Assembly: GCA_946536145.1 (NCBI GenBank)
Contig: CAMNEA010000012.1
Location: forward strand, 1 to 52,854
Length of the DNA stretch: 52,854 nt
Source of the DNA: an uncultured Butyrivibrio sp.
GTDB lineage: Bacteria; Bacillota; Clostridia; Lachnospirales; Lachnospiraceae
Direction of reading: 5' to 3'
Positions 1 to 6,122 of the stretch are shown here, piece by piece (within the stretch, counting starts at the first letter, position 1; every line of letters starts with the position of its first letter). A program made the translations under genes and the position numbers. The notes beneath the pieces were generated by a model. The model searched no databases and was not told the DNA's origin. It was given only the letters and a program-made list of their open reading frames with translations.

Positions 1-40
1 ATTGAAAAAAGCGCCGAGCCAGGCACATGAAAAATGTGGA

Positions 41-79
41 GAGCCTGCTTTTCCTGATAGGAGAAGTAGGCTCTTTTTT
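41..79 (+). terminator. Intrinsic terminator for a gene left of the window
   Basis: A stem pairs GAGCCTGCTTTTCC with GGAGAAGTAGGCTC around a five-base loop and is followed by a run of T on the + strand. It would end a transcript entering from the left. It also lies just after the stop codon of the leftward gene at 78-461, so it may work in both directions. Confidence 0.75.
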
Positions 80-461
80 ATTTCTTGATGTCGGTCATGC
101 TATCTGAATGCAGCATGTCAAGTAAGGTTTTGATTGAAGGAAGCAGTTTCCTGGCATCCTCGTTTGTGCATTCCGTAGAGATATAATGCAGCAATTTAGT
201 CAGGTCAGGGCTCTCTTTTTCCCGTTCAGGGTAAAAGAAATCGTTTGCATCTATATGTAGCCTCCGTACTACAGGAAAGAGAGAAGCTAATTCCGGATTC
301 GCATTAAGACTTTCGTTTTCCATACGTCTGATACTTGTTATATCTGTACCAGATTCAGATACTAACTCTTCTTGAGTAAGATCTTCTGTCTTGCGCCCGT
401 CTTTGATGGCAACAGCCAACGCTTTTTGGCAATTTTTAAAGCCTTCTATATCGTTTTTCAT
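78..461 (-). CDS. XRE-family helix-turn-helix regulator (element control gene)
   Basis: A 127-residue protein. Residues about 10-75 look like an XRE/Cro DNA-binding fold: LTQEELVSESGTDITSIRRMEN fits helices 2 and 3 with the usual TQEELA...S...I.R.E pattern. The C-terminal 50 residues show no motif I know. The start is ATG with an AGAGG ribosome site (minus strand). A perfect palindrome, CTAGAATTATTCTAG at 474-488, sits over its leader, and two further inverted repeats lie between it and the divergent gene at 638, so self-regulation is likely. In this setting it probably controls element genes. The family assignment is firm and the target is inferred. Confidence 0.8.
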   Translation of the reverse strand: MKNDIEGFKNCQKALAVAIKDGRKTEDLTQEELVSESGTDITSIRRMENESLNANPELASLFPVVRRLHIDANDFFYPEREKESPDLTKLLHYISTECTNEDARKLLPSIKTLLDMLHSDSMTDIKK

Positions 462-473
462 GATGGATTACCT

Positions 474-605
474 CTAGAATTATTCTAGGTTTAATCCAAG
501 TCCGTTTACATATCGCACAAGATGTATTTTGCGTGAATAGCATATCTTTAAAGAAATATCAATCTTTAAAGATATGTAAATCATCTCAAATCATACATTT
601 GAGAT
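474..605. promoter_or_regulatory. Divergent operator region with three inverted repeats
   Basis: Three perfect inverted repeats are stacked between the XRE gene and the Com-like gene. The first is CTAGAAT-T-ATTCTAG at 474-488. The second has 14-bp arms, CATATCTTTAAAGA (541-554) and its complement (563-576), with an 8-base spacer; each arm contains the palindrome TCTTTAAAGA. The third is ATCTCAAAT (583-591) with ATTTGAGAT (597-605). The spacing of the two TCTTTAAAGA copies, 18 bp centre to centre, suits cooperative dimers. This is probably the regulatory switch of the element. Confidence 0.65.
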
Positions 606-637
606 ATAAATATTTTTACTAATAGGAGAGAGTGAAA

Positions 638-829
638 ATGAAAAAAGAAATGAAGATTGTACTTCGAAAACAAAAGATACTTGTCCACTGTCCATTTTGT
701 GGCAAGTATCTTCTTACTCTTGGCTTTGGGGAAGCCGAGAGAGAATGCATCAGATGTCACAACTATCTGATTGCTATCAATGATGATGAAGGATTTAGAC
801 TTCTTCGTAATCGTAGATGTGCTGTGTAA
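638..829 (+). CDS. Small two-CxxC zinc-finger protein, Com-like
   Basis: A 63-residue protein (from ATG 638) with CPFC near residue 20 and CIRC about 16 residues later, with KYLL after the first pair and YLIAIN after the second. This spacing and the hydrophobic-Asn ending resemble the phage Mu Com zinc-finger regulator; the match is by eye. A GTG at 632 is also in frame, but the AGGAGAG ribosome site at 624-630 is too close to it, so ATG 638 is preferred. The gene is followed by a structured, terminated non-coding stretch. It may bind nucleic acid. The exact role is unknown. Confidence 0.6.
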   Translation: MKKEMKIVLRKQKILVHCPFCGKYLLTLGFGEAERECIRCHNYLIAINDDEGFRLLRNRRCAV

Positions 830-1032
830 GCGCTACTGGCTTCATAAGCATACTCAAATGAATACTGACTGAGCTATCTGAAACAGGCGTTGGATCCGGC
901 ATTGAACCGGAAAGCTCGCGGCAGATAGCAAGAGTTTGCTTAAGCGGCTAGGAACGGCACAGAATCGTTGAAAGGCGAAGCAAAACAGAGAGAAATATCC
1001 TTGATGGGTATTCTGTTTTGCTACGCTTTTTT
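830..1032 (+). ncRNA. Structured RNA candidate ending in a terminator
   Basis: No open frame is convincing here. GCTATCTG (873-880) pairs with CAGATAGC (922-929) and encloses a TCCGG/CCGGA stem. AGCAA (927-931) pairs with TTGCT (936-940) but shares bases 927-929 with the first stem, so the two may be alternatives. The region ends at an intrinsic terminator. It may be an independent RNA or the long 3' tail of the Com-like gene. I do not recognise a known class. Confidence 0.4.
980..1032 (+). terminator. Intrinsic terminator
   Basis: GCAAAACAGA (980-989) pairs with TCTGTTTTGC (1012-1021). The inner ATATCC/GGGTAT extends the stem, and a T-rich run follows at 1026-1036. Confidence 0.8.
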
Positions 1033-1155
1033 ATTTTGTCCATTTTGCGTGCAGATTTGAACACTGACAGTGGAATTTCCTCTGTTTTGCCTCGATGGTG
1101 TTCAGATTTGCACTTATTTGTTTGGGAGACCTTCATAGGCAGATATCCGTGATCC

Positions 1156-1193
1156 CCGATTTTTGGAACTTATCAACTTTCAAAAATCGGAGG
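1156..1193 (+). promoter_or_regulatory. Leader hairpin covering the ribosome site of the sigma-like gene
   Basis: CCGATTTTTG (1156-1165) is a perfect inverted repeat of CAAAAATCGG (1181-1190). The last GG is the first half of the GGAGG ribosome site (1189-1193) for ATG 1203. Formation of the hairpin would partly hide the site. It could equally be a DNA operator. Confidence 0.5.
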
Positions 1194-1202
1194 AAACGGA
1201 TA

Positions 1203-1718
1203 ATGAATGAGAATAAAACTGAATATGAAGTAATTAACCTTGGCTTCGAGTACCCTGGAATGACTGGAGGTGTGAAGTGGGCTGTAGTTACTGATCTTGA
1301 TCAGGCAACCCTTATGGAGAAGTATGGAAAAGAACTGTCGAAGTATGCACCATTTGTCCTGATGACCATGGAGCAGGGAGAAGCATTTCATGAATATGAC
1401 CGCAATGAGAAAAAGCATGATATGCGCAGCATACGCCATCACGATTTGTTTGGATATGAGGAAGGTCTGACAGAGTACTTTCATTCTGTCTTTTCAAATG
1501 ATGAGCCAGAGGATGCTGTCATTGCCAGGGCAGAGCGGGAGAAAATGAGAGAGGGTTTGGATAAGCTGCCACCGGTGCAGAGGCGCAGATGTATCCTGTA
1601 TTTCTATCATGGACTCGATGAGAAAGAGATTGCCAAAGCTGAAGGAGTTACACAGCAGATGGTATCAAAATCCCTGGATCAGGCTATGAAGAACCTTAAG
1701 GAAATTCTTAGATTGTAA
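1203..1718 (+). CDS. RNA polymerase sigma-70-like protein, region 4
   Basis: A 171-residue protein. The last 65 residues read as sigma region 4: LDKLPPVQRRRCILYFYHGLDEKEIA, then a helix-turn-helix with EGVTQQMVSKSLDQAMKNLKE. The N-terminal half has no clear sigma region 2, so it may be a small element-borne sigma or an activator using a sigma-4 fold. Such proteins are common in integrative elements of Clostridia. The frame is open from 1095, but the GGAGG at 1189-1193 selects ATG 1203. Confidence 0.75.
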   Translation: MNENKTEYEVINLGFEYPGMTGGVKWAVVTDLDQATLMEKYGKELSKYAPFVLMTMEQGEAFHEYDRNEKKHDMRSIRHHDLFGYEEGLTEYFHSVFSNDEPEDAVIARAEREKMREGLDKLPPVQRRRCILYFYHGLDEKEIAKAEGVTQQMVSKSLDQAMKNLKEILRL

Positions 1719-1728
1719 CAAATATCAC

Positions 1729-1782
1729 AAGGACATGCATGGCTTTTAACTATTGGCTATGCATGTCCTTACAAGTTTTTTT
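1729..1782 (+). terminator. Intrinsic terminator after the sigma-like gene
   Basis: AAGGACATGCAT (1729-1740) pairs perfectly with ATGCATGTCCTT (1759-1770), followed by ACAAG and seven T. Confidence 0.9.
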
Positions 1783-1859
1783 AGAAATTTAAAATTTTTT
1801 TCGATTTGAGGTTGTATAAAGCTTCCTCTCTGTGGGTATAGGTGAAAGGGTTAAAAAGA

Positions 1860-2201
1860 ATCTTTCATCGATCTTTGAAAACTGAATAGTCATTCATCAG
1901 GTACGTTCCTGTAGTATGGAGCCCCATAGGTACGCCGTGCGCGATATAGCCTCACTGGAAGGTTGGTAGCACCAACTCTGGTCATGATAACTACAGGGAT
2001 AATGATACTTCCGCTCAGCCACAACTATCGTAATGGGAGCGGCCCGGCGAGACCCGCGGGGAGGTAAAGAGCCTATGGAGCTGCCAGCTGCAGCCGCCTG
2101 ATGACTTCCCATTATCGGGGTGTCGAGGACAAATTGATAAATAGTACAGTTTTGGATGATTTCAGGAGCGCTTTCTCCTATATAAAAGAAGGCGCTCTTT
2201 T
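1860..2201 (+). ncRNA. Large structured non-coding RNA candidate with terminator
   Basis: This 500-base gap between genes has no credible reading frame but dense structure. It opens with ATCTTTGAAAACTGAATAG (1870-1888), which resembles the boxA-like TCTTTGAAAACT seen in Firmicute rRNA spacers. CCATAGG near 1924-1930 can pair with CCTATGG near 2071-2077. GTTGGT/ACCAAC forms a hairpin at 1962-1976. AATGGGA-GCGGC (about 2033-2044) pairs with GCCGC...TCCCATT (about 2093-2113). It ends in the terminator at 2166-2201. It could be a known or a new mobile-element RNA. A covariance-model search would decide. Confidence 0.55.
2166..2201 (+). terminator. Intrinsic terminator between the RNA and the toxin gene
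   Basis: GAGCGCTTTCT (2166-2176) pairs with AGAAGGCGCTC (2187-2197) through 11 pairs with one G-T wobble, followed by TTTT. The toxin gene starts 23 bases later, so it would depend on read-through or its own promoter. Confidence 0.8.
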
Positions 2202-2223
2202 ACATAGGGAGGAGTGGTGAAGG

Positions 2224-2631
2224 ATGGATGAGATAAAAAGAGGTGATATTTTTCTTGCTGATCTGGGCGAAGGACTAGGGTCCGAGCAGCATGGTGTCAG
2301 ACCAGTTCTTGTTGTTCAGAACAATATAGGCAATAAGTATTCTCCGACTATTACAGTTTTGCCAATCACTTCCAAGATTCATAAGAGTAAAGGACTGCCA
2401 ACACATATTAATATAGAAGATGTTGCAGGACTTGAGAAAAAGTCATCGATCATGGCTGAGCAGATTACTACTATTGATAAAGCAAAGCTACTCTCTTTTA
2501 TAGGAAGTGTTACTGATCTGAATGTTATGAAAGAGGTTGACCGGGGAATAAGAATCCAGCTGAGCATAAACAGCAAGAAACGAAGCAGACACATAAGTGG
2601 AAACCATAAATACAGAGGAGCCAATGGCTAA
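2224..2631 (+). CDS. PemK/MazF-family endoribonuclease toxin, no adjacent antitoxin
   Basis: A 135-residue protein. MKRGDIFLADL-like N-terminus, GSEQHGVRPVLVVQN (conserved RP-VV-N core) and the later TVLPITSK and IMAEQITTIDK segments match the MazF/PemK mRNA interferase fold. In the family this cleaves mRNA at short motifs. The start is ATG 2224 with GGGAGGAG at 2207-2214. No MazE-like gene precedes it; the upstream 500 bases hold the structured RNA. The integrase starts 29 bases after it, so the two are probably co-transcribed. About 20 C-terminal residues are basic and extra. Confidence 0.85.
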   Translation: MDEIKRGDIFLADLGEGLGSEQHGVRPVLVVQNNIGNKYSPTITVLPITSKIHKSKGLPTHINIEDVAGLEKKSSIMAEQITTIDKAKLLSFIGSVTDLNVMKEVDRGIRIQLSINSKKRSRHISGNHKYRGANG

Positions 2632-2660
2632 TACTATTAACTATGATTGGAGGTGGGAGC

Positions 2661-3929
2661 ATGCAAAAGCAAAGAATTGAATATGCTTCCACCTCTATTG
2701 GCAACATTGTGTCTCTTTCTGATATTCAGCTATTATTGAGCTGTGGTATGGAAAACGCCAAGGTAAAAGATATGCTTACGATGGCAAAACGTAACTATGT
2801 TAAGGAAAGACATTCCAGAACAATTTTCCAGCTGCCGCCTAGCAAGAGTTGGAAAAATGGATGTTATAAGACGTATGTTTATGTTGATTCTAAAAGAAAG
2901 GAGATCACATCCAGTACTGAAGATAAGCTTATAGAAAAGCTATATGATTTCTACTATGAAGAAGAAAATAAAGCGAAAACTCTGGAACAGGTCTTTGAAT
3001 TATTTATGGACTATAAGAAGAACTGCTTAAACCGGCGAGATAAAACTATTATTACAGACCAAAATCGCTTTAAGCATGTATCAAAGGAGCTTCTTGAAAA
3101 GGATATCAATGAGATTACAGATGAGGATATCAGAAGATTCATTGTTTCAAAGATCCTACCAAATAATCCGAAGCCAGATTTTATCAAAAGGATGCTTCAA
3201 TCTCTTGGTGCTGTCTTTGAATATGGTATTAAGAAAAAATTATGCTTTGATAATCCTGTTCGTTATATAGATGCTCAGGATTATTACAAGCAATGCGACA
3301 AGAAAACTAAGACCGATGAGGAAAAAGCATTTTCAGCTGAAGAAATTGCCATGATAACCGAGGATGCTAAAAAAAATCTGGGTAATCCAAGAGTTTTGAT
3401 GTCTCTTCTTGCCAAAGAAACCGGTATGAGAGCTGGCGAGCTTGCTGCATTGCATGTCGATGATATAAGTGATGATTTTATCCATGTTCACAGACAGCAG
3501 GTTAAAGTACATGAGGGAAACCACAACAATCTGGTAGAAGTTAATTACACCAAGGACGAGCGCATTCATCCTCATAATGGCAGGTTTATACCATTAACTG
3601 AGGAAGCCAGACGAGTAATCGACTTAGCAATGGCAATTCCGGGAGATTCACCTTATCTTTTTCATGACAGTAACAGTTCCAATATGGTTCCAACAGATGG
3701 GTATGTACACAATCTTAAAAATCGTTGCCAGAGGCTCGGCTGTGTACCAACAAATAATCATGCTTTTCGAATGGCTTTTAATTCAAGGTTGATTGAAATG
3801 GGGTTTTCTGCATCTGACAGAGCCCTGATCCTGGGACATGAAGTTCAGACAAATGAGGCACATTATTCTTTAACCGACAAAAGAAGGCTGAACGACATAA
3901 AGAATCGCCTAACAAAAAAGGAACCCTGA
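2661..3929 (+). CDS. int: Tyrosine recombinase/integrase of the element
   Basis: A 422-residue tyrosine recombinase. The middle third has an SAM-like core-binding domain (about 100-200). The catalytic domain shows the first Arg in GMRAGELAAL, the H-x-x-R box in NNHAFRMAF, and LGHEVQTNEAHYS with the second His and the nucleophilic Tyr. ATG 2661 is chosen over the in-frame 2643 because GGAGG at 2649-2653 is correctly placed for it. Its 3' end is 14 bases from the 3' end of a tRNA-Arg gene, which is the usual place for an element inserted at a tRNA. Confidence 0.93.
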   Translation: MQKQRIEYASTSIGNIVSLSDIQLLLSCGMENAKVKDMLTMAKRNYVKERHSRTIFQLPPSKSWKNGCYKTYVYVDSKRKEITSSTEDKLIEKLYDFYYEEENKAKTLEQVFELFMDYKKNCLNRRDKTIITDQNRFKHVSKELLEKDINEITDEDIRRFIVSKILPNNPKPDFIKRMLQSLGAVFEYGIKKKLCFDNPVRYIDAQDYYKQCDKKTKTDEEKAFSAEEIAMITEDAKKNLGNPRVLMSLLAKETGMRAGELAALHVDDISDDFIHVHRQQVKVHEGNHNNLVEVNYTKDERIHPHNGRFIPLTEEARRVIDLAMAIPGDSPYLFHDSNSSNMVPTDGYVHNLKNRCQRLGCVPTNNHAFRMAFNSRLIEMGFSASDRALILGHEVQTNEAHYSLTDKRRLNDIKNRLTKKEP

Positions 3930-3943
3930 TAGGCTCCTTACAA

Positions 3944-4017
3944 CGTCCACGAGAGGATTCGAACCTCCGACCCCACGCTTAGGAGGCGTGTGCTCTATCC
4001 TGCTGAGCTACGTGGAC
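3944..4017 (-). tRNA. tRNA-Arg(CCT)
   Basis: On the minus strand the acceptor GTCCACG pairs with CGTGGAC (3945-3951). The D arm reads GCTCAGCAGGATAGAGC. The anticodon loop CTCCTAA gives anticodon CCT between CACGC and GCGTG. The T arm contains GGTTCGAATCC. CCA is not encoded. It is the probable attachment site of the element to its left. Confidence 0.95.
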
Positions 4018-4099
4018 TTATACACAAAAGAATACTATATATTCTCTGCTATCATTATTTGGTTTTACTCACTCAGACTCACTCACTAGTGCTTTTAAG

Positions 4100-4131
4100 A
4101 AATGCCTTATTCTCAAGACCTTAAGGCATTT
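4100..4131. repeat. Inverted repeat beside the tRNA remnant
   Basis: AAATGCCTTA (4100-4109) and TAAGGCATTT (4122-4131) form a perfect 10-bp inverted repeat around a 12-base loop. It lies exactly where the 3' half of the broken tRNA should be. Confidence 0.6.
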
Positions 4132-4139
4132 GGCTAACC

Positions 4140-4178
4140 CTTAGGAGGCGAACGCTCTATCCTGCTGAGCTACGGAAA
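4140..4178 (-). pseudogene. 5'-half remnant of a second tRNA-Arg
   Basis: On the minus strand CGTAGCTCAGCAGGATAGAGC (split 4154-4174) and CGCCTCCTAAG (4140-4150) match the intact tRNA-Arg at 3944-4017 base for base. The acceptor and anticodon-stem bases differ, and everything after the anticodon loop is missing. It is a partial tRNA in the same orientation, about 120 bases away. It is best read as an attachment-site scar. Confidence 0.75.
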
Positions 4179-4420
4179 CATGACCTATATATATTAACAC
4201 AAGATTTATTGTAAATCAAGACAGCTGGCTCAGCAGGATTTATTATCAGGATTATTATAAATAATAAAATATTACTTTATAGTCAGAAATTCATATTCAT
4301 TCTCACCATCCCCGATGGCATGCTAATAAGTAAGAGACATATAATGCCAATCTTCTTCATCAGAGTGGCACTTCCAAAAGTACTCTTTCGAAGATAACTT
4401 ATGCTGTTTCCATCAGAAGC
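4179..4420. other. AT-rich gap, possibly decayed coding DNA
   Basis: No intact gene is seen. On the minus strand one frame (4272-4403) reads EYFWKCHSDEEDWHYMSLTY, then a stop, then HAIGDGENEYEFLTIK and a stop. The Trp/Cys/His-rich composition suggests a disabled gene, but I cannot name a family. Confidence 0.3.
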
Positions 4421-4549
4421 TTAAATTAGTAAAGATTCAAAGTTTTTGACTGATTCAGAAATTCTCTCTCCGCTCACAGGCGCCCCACACCTTGAGCAGA
4501 CTTTGTCCCCGGGTGCCAGGAGGGCACCGCAATACTCACAATTATTCAT
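4421..4549 (-). CDS. 42-residue zinc-ribbon microprotein
   Basis: The protein begins MNNCEYCGALLAPGDKVC and continues SRCGAPVSGERISES. Two CxxCG knuckles 11 residues apart make a standard zinc-ribbon of the kind found at the N-terminus of many Lachnospiraceae membrane proteins. A GGGAGAG ribosome site sits seven bases before the ATG. It could be a real microprotein, or the surviving N-terminus of a longer gene, since the DNA after its stop looks decayed. Confidence 0.6.
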   Translation of the reverse strand: MNNCEYCGALLAPGDKVCSRCGAPVSGERISESVKNFESLLI

Positions 4550-4761
4550 TTTTTCTCTCCCAAACTTTTTCCGGTCAAAAGACCTTTCTTAGAATATCAT
4601 ATACCCCGGTGAACTGCCACCAAATCCGATTATTATCGTTGTTTCGATAATTAAGACGCATAATAATGAGATAAAAATTTCTTTTTTATGAATATAATGG
4701 TAGTATTTGTAATATAGAATCAAATTGGGGATGGTCAATATTTCAAAAAGAAGGATAGAGT

Positions 4762-5016
4762 ATGAAAAAGATAAGTATATTGGCGGTGCTCATGATTATT
4801 ATAAGTGGATACGCATCAGGATGCGGCTCGGCACAAAATGAGAAAGACAATAATGTTGATGGAGCAGACTGGTTGACGACCAGGGACTTTGTATATCTTG
4901 ACTGGAATACTCCTGAAGGAACAAAGTCAATGCTGGCCGGTGTATATGAAGATGACGGGGAGGTTCATTATGTGAGAAAAGACCACTGCACAGAAGGCGA
5001 AGAAAAGGATAATTAG
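4762..5016 (+). CDS. Small lipoprotein of unknown function
   Basis: An 84-residue protein with a type II signal peptide (MKKISILAVLMIIISGYASGC); the lipid-carrying Cys is at residue 21. The mature part is short and acidic and matches no family I know. An AAGGA ribosome site precedes the ATG. It starts the locus of binding protein, kinase, regulator and transporter and has 25 bases to the next gene, so it may be an accessory surface component of that sensing system. That is inference from position. Confidence 0.7.
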   Translation: MKKISILAVLMIIISGYASGCGSAQNEKDNNVDGADWLTTRDFVYLDWNTPEGTKSMLAGVYEDDGEVHYVRKDHCTEGEEKDN

Positions 5017-5041
5017 TAAATAGCAGTCAGAGCACAGCTTC

Positions 5042-6121
5042 ATGAAACCTGTAATTATGATGAACAGTTCAAAAGGCATAAGTAAGCTTATCAAGGCGGT
5101 AATAATGATCTGTATGGCAGGAGCAGCAATGCTTCTGCTTTCGTCATGCGCAAATACGCAGAGAAAAGAAGAGATAAAGAATACTTCTGCAAAGTACAGC
5201 GTCCCTTCCGAGAAGCAGCTCATTGTTTACACTTCCCACAAAGAGGAGGTCTATCTGCCGATCATAAGGGAATTTGAGGACAGGACCGGAATATGGGTTG
5301 AGATCCACCAGGGTGGCACTGCCCAGATATTTACTGAAGTCAGGGATATTTCGAAGCAGGGCGGATGCGATATAGTTTTCGGCGGAGGCATAGAGAGTTA
5401 CAAAGCACAGAAGGATCTTTTTGTACCTTATGAAGCTGAAGAGAAAAAAGTACTCAATGAGAAATACCTCGATGCGGACAATTATTACACGCCATTTACA
5501 GAGCTTCCCATCGTCTTTGTGTACAACAAAAAAATGATATCGTACTCAGAGATACCAAGAAGCTGGAAGATGCTGTTTGATGAAAAGTGGAGAGGGCAGA
5601 TCGCCTTCGCGGATCCTGATAAGTCCGGAACAAGTTATACTATTATATCTACGATGGAGCAGGTATTTAATGAAGAACCTGATAGTCTGATCCCACGTTT
5701 TTTTGACCAGCTTGGTGGGAAAATTCTCGCCTCTTCCGGAGATATTATCCCGAAAGTAGCGGACGGAAGCTTTCTTGTCGGGATCACTCTTGAGGAGACA
5801 GCAAAAAAGGCAATGGAGCAGGGCTATGATATAGCGATGGTCTATCCGGAAGATGGGACCAGCACTGTGCCGGATGGATGCGCGGTAGTAAGAAACGCTC
5901 CTCACAGCTATAATGCGGGCAGGTTCATTGACTTCGTGGTGAGCTTTGATACCCAGAAATACGCAGAAGATAAGTTTTATCGCAGATCGGTGAGGACCGA
6001 TATAAGAGATTCAAGCTACAGAAGCATCAATCAGATAGACTTTGATCTTGATAAATCAGCAAGGCAGGAAGCTCAGGTTTTCGCTCTCTGGAGAGCCCTT
6101 TTGGGGCAGGAAGGAGAGTAG
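5042..6121 (+). CDS. Solute-binding lipoprotein, AfuA/HptA/PgtC-like, probable co-sensor
   Basis: A 359-residue protein with a lipobox LLLSSCAN near residue 35 and a family 1/ferric-type binding-protein fold: LIVYTSHKEE at the mature N-terminus, GGCDIVFGGGIES, TELPIVFVYNKKM, WRGQIAFADPDKSGTSYTI and GCAVVRNAPH. This pattern is shared by AfuA, FbpA, HptA and PgtC. It lies one base before the kinase gene at 6123 and apart from the transporter, which has its own binding protein at 8758. It may therefore act as the external sensor of the kinase, as HptA does. No strong ribosome site precedes ATG 5042, so a later start is possible. Confidence 0.8.
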   Translation: MKPVIMMNSSKGISKLIKAVIMICMAGAAMLLLSSCANTQRKEEIKNTSAKYSVPSEKQLIVYTSHKEEVYLPIIREFEDRTGIWVEIHQGGTAQIFTEVRDISKQGGCDIVFGGGIESYKAQKDLFVPYEAEEKKVLNEKYLDADNYYTPFTELPIVFVYNKKMISYSEIPRSWKMLFDEKWRGQIAFADPDKSGTSYTIISTMEQVFNEEPDSLIPRFFDQLGGKILASSGDIIPKVADGSFLVGITLEETAKKAMEQGYDIAMVYPEDGTSTVPDGCAVVRNAPHSYNAGRFIDFVVSFDTQKYAEDKFYRRSVRTDIRDSSYRSINQIDFDLDKSARQEAQVFALWRALLGQEGE

Positions 6122-6122
6122 C

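Noticed and set aside
632..637. GTG start for the Com-like gene
   Set aside because: It lies one base after the AGGAGAG ribosome site, so ATG 638 is the workable start.
1981..2010. CAGGGATAAT resembling the I-SceI homing site
   Set aside because: Only part of the 18-bp site matches, and there is no homing endonuclease gene nearby.
1897..2112. 71-codon minus-strand frame across the structured RNA
   Set aside because: Odd composition (AAAAGS, RRAAP), no ribosome site, and the region is better explained by RNA helices.
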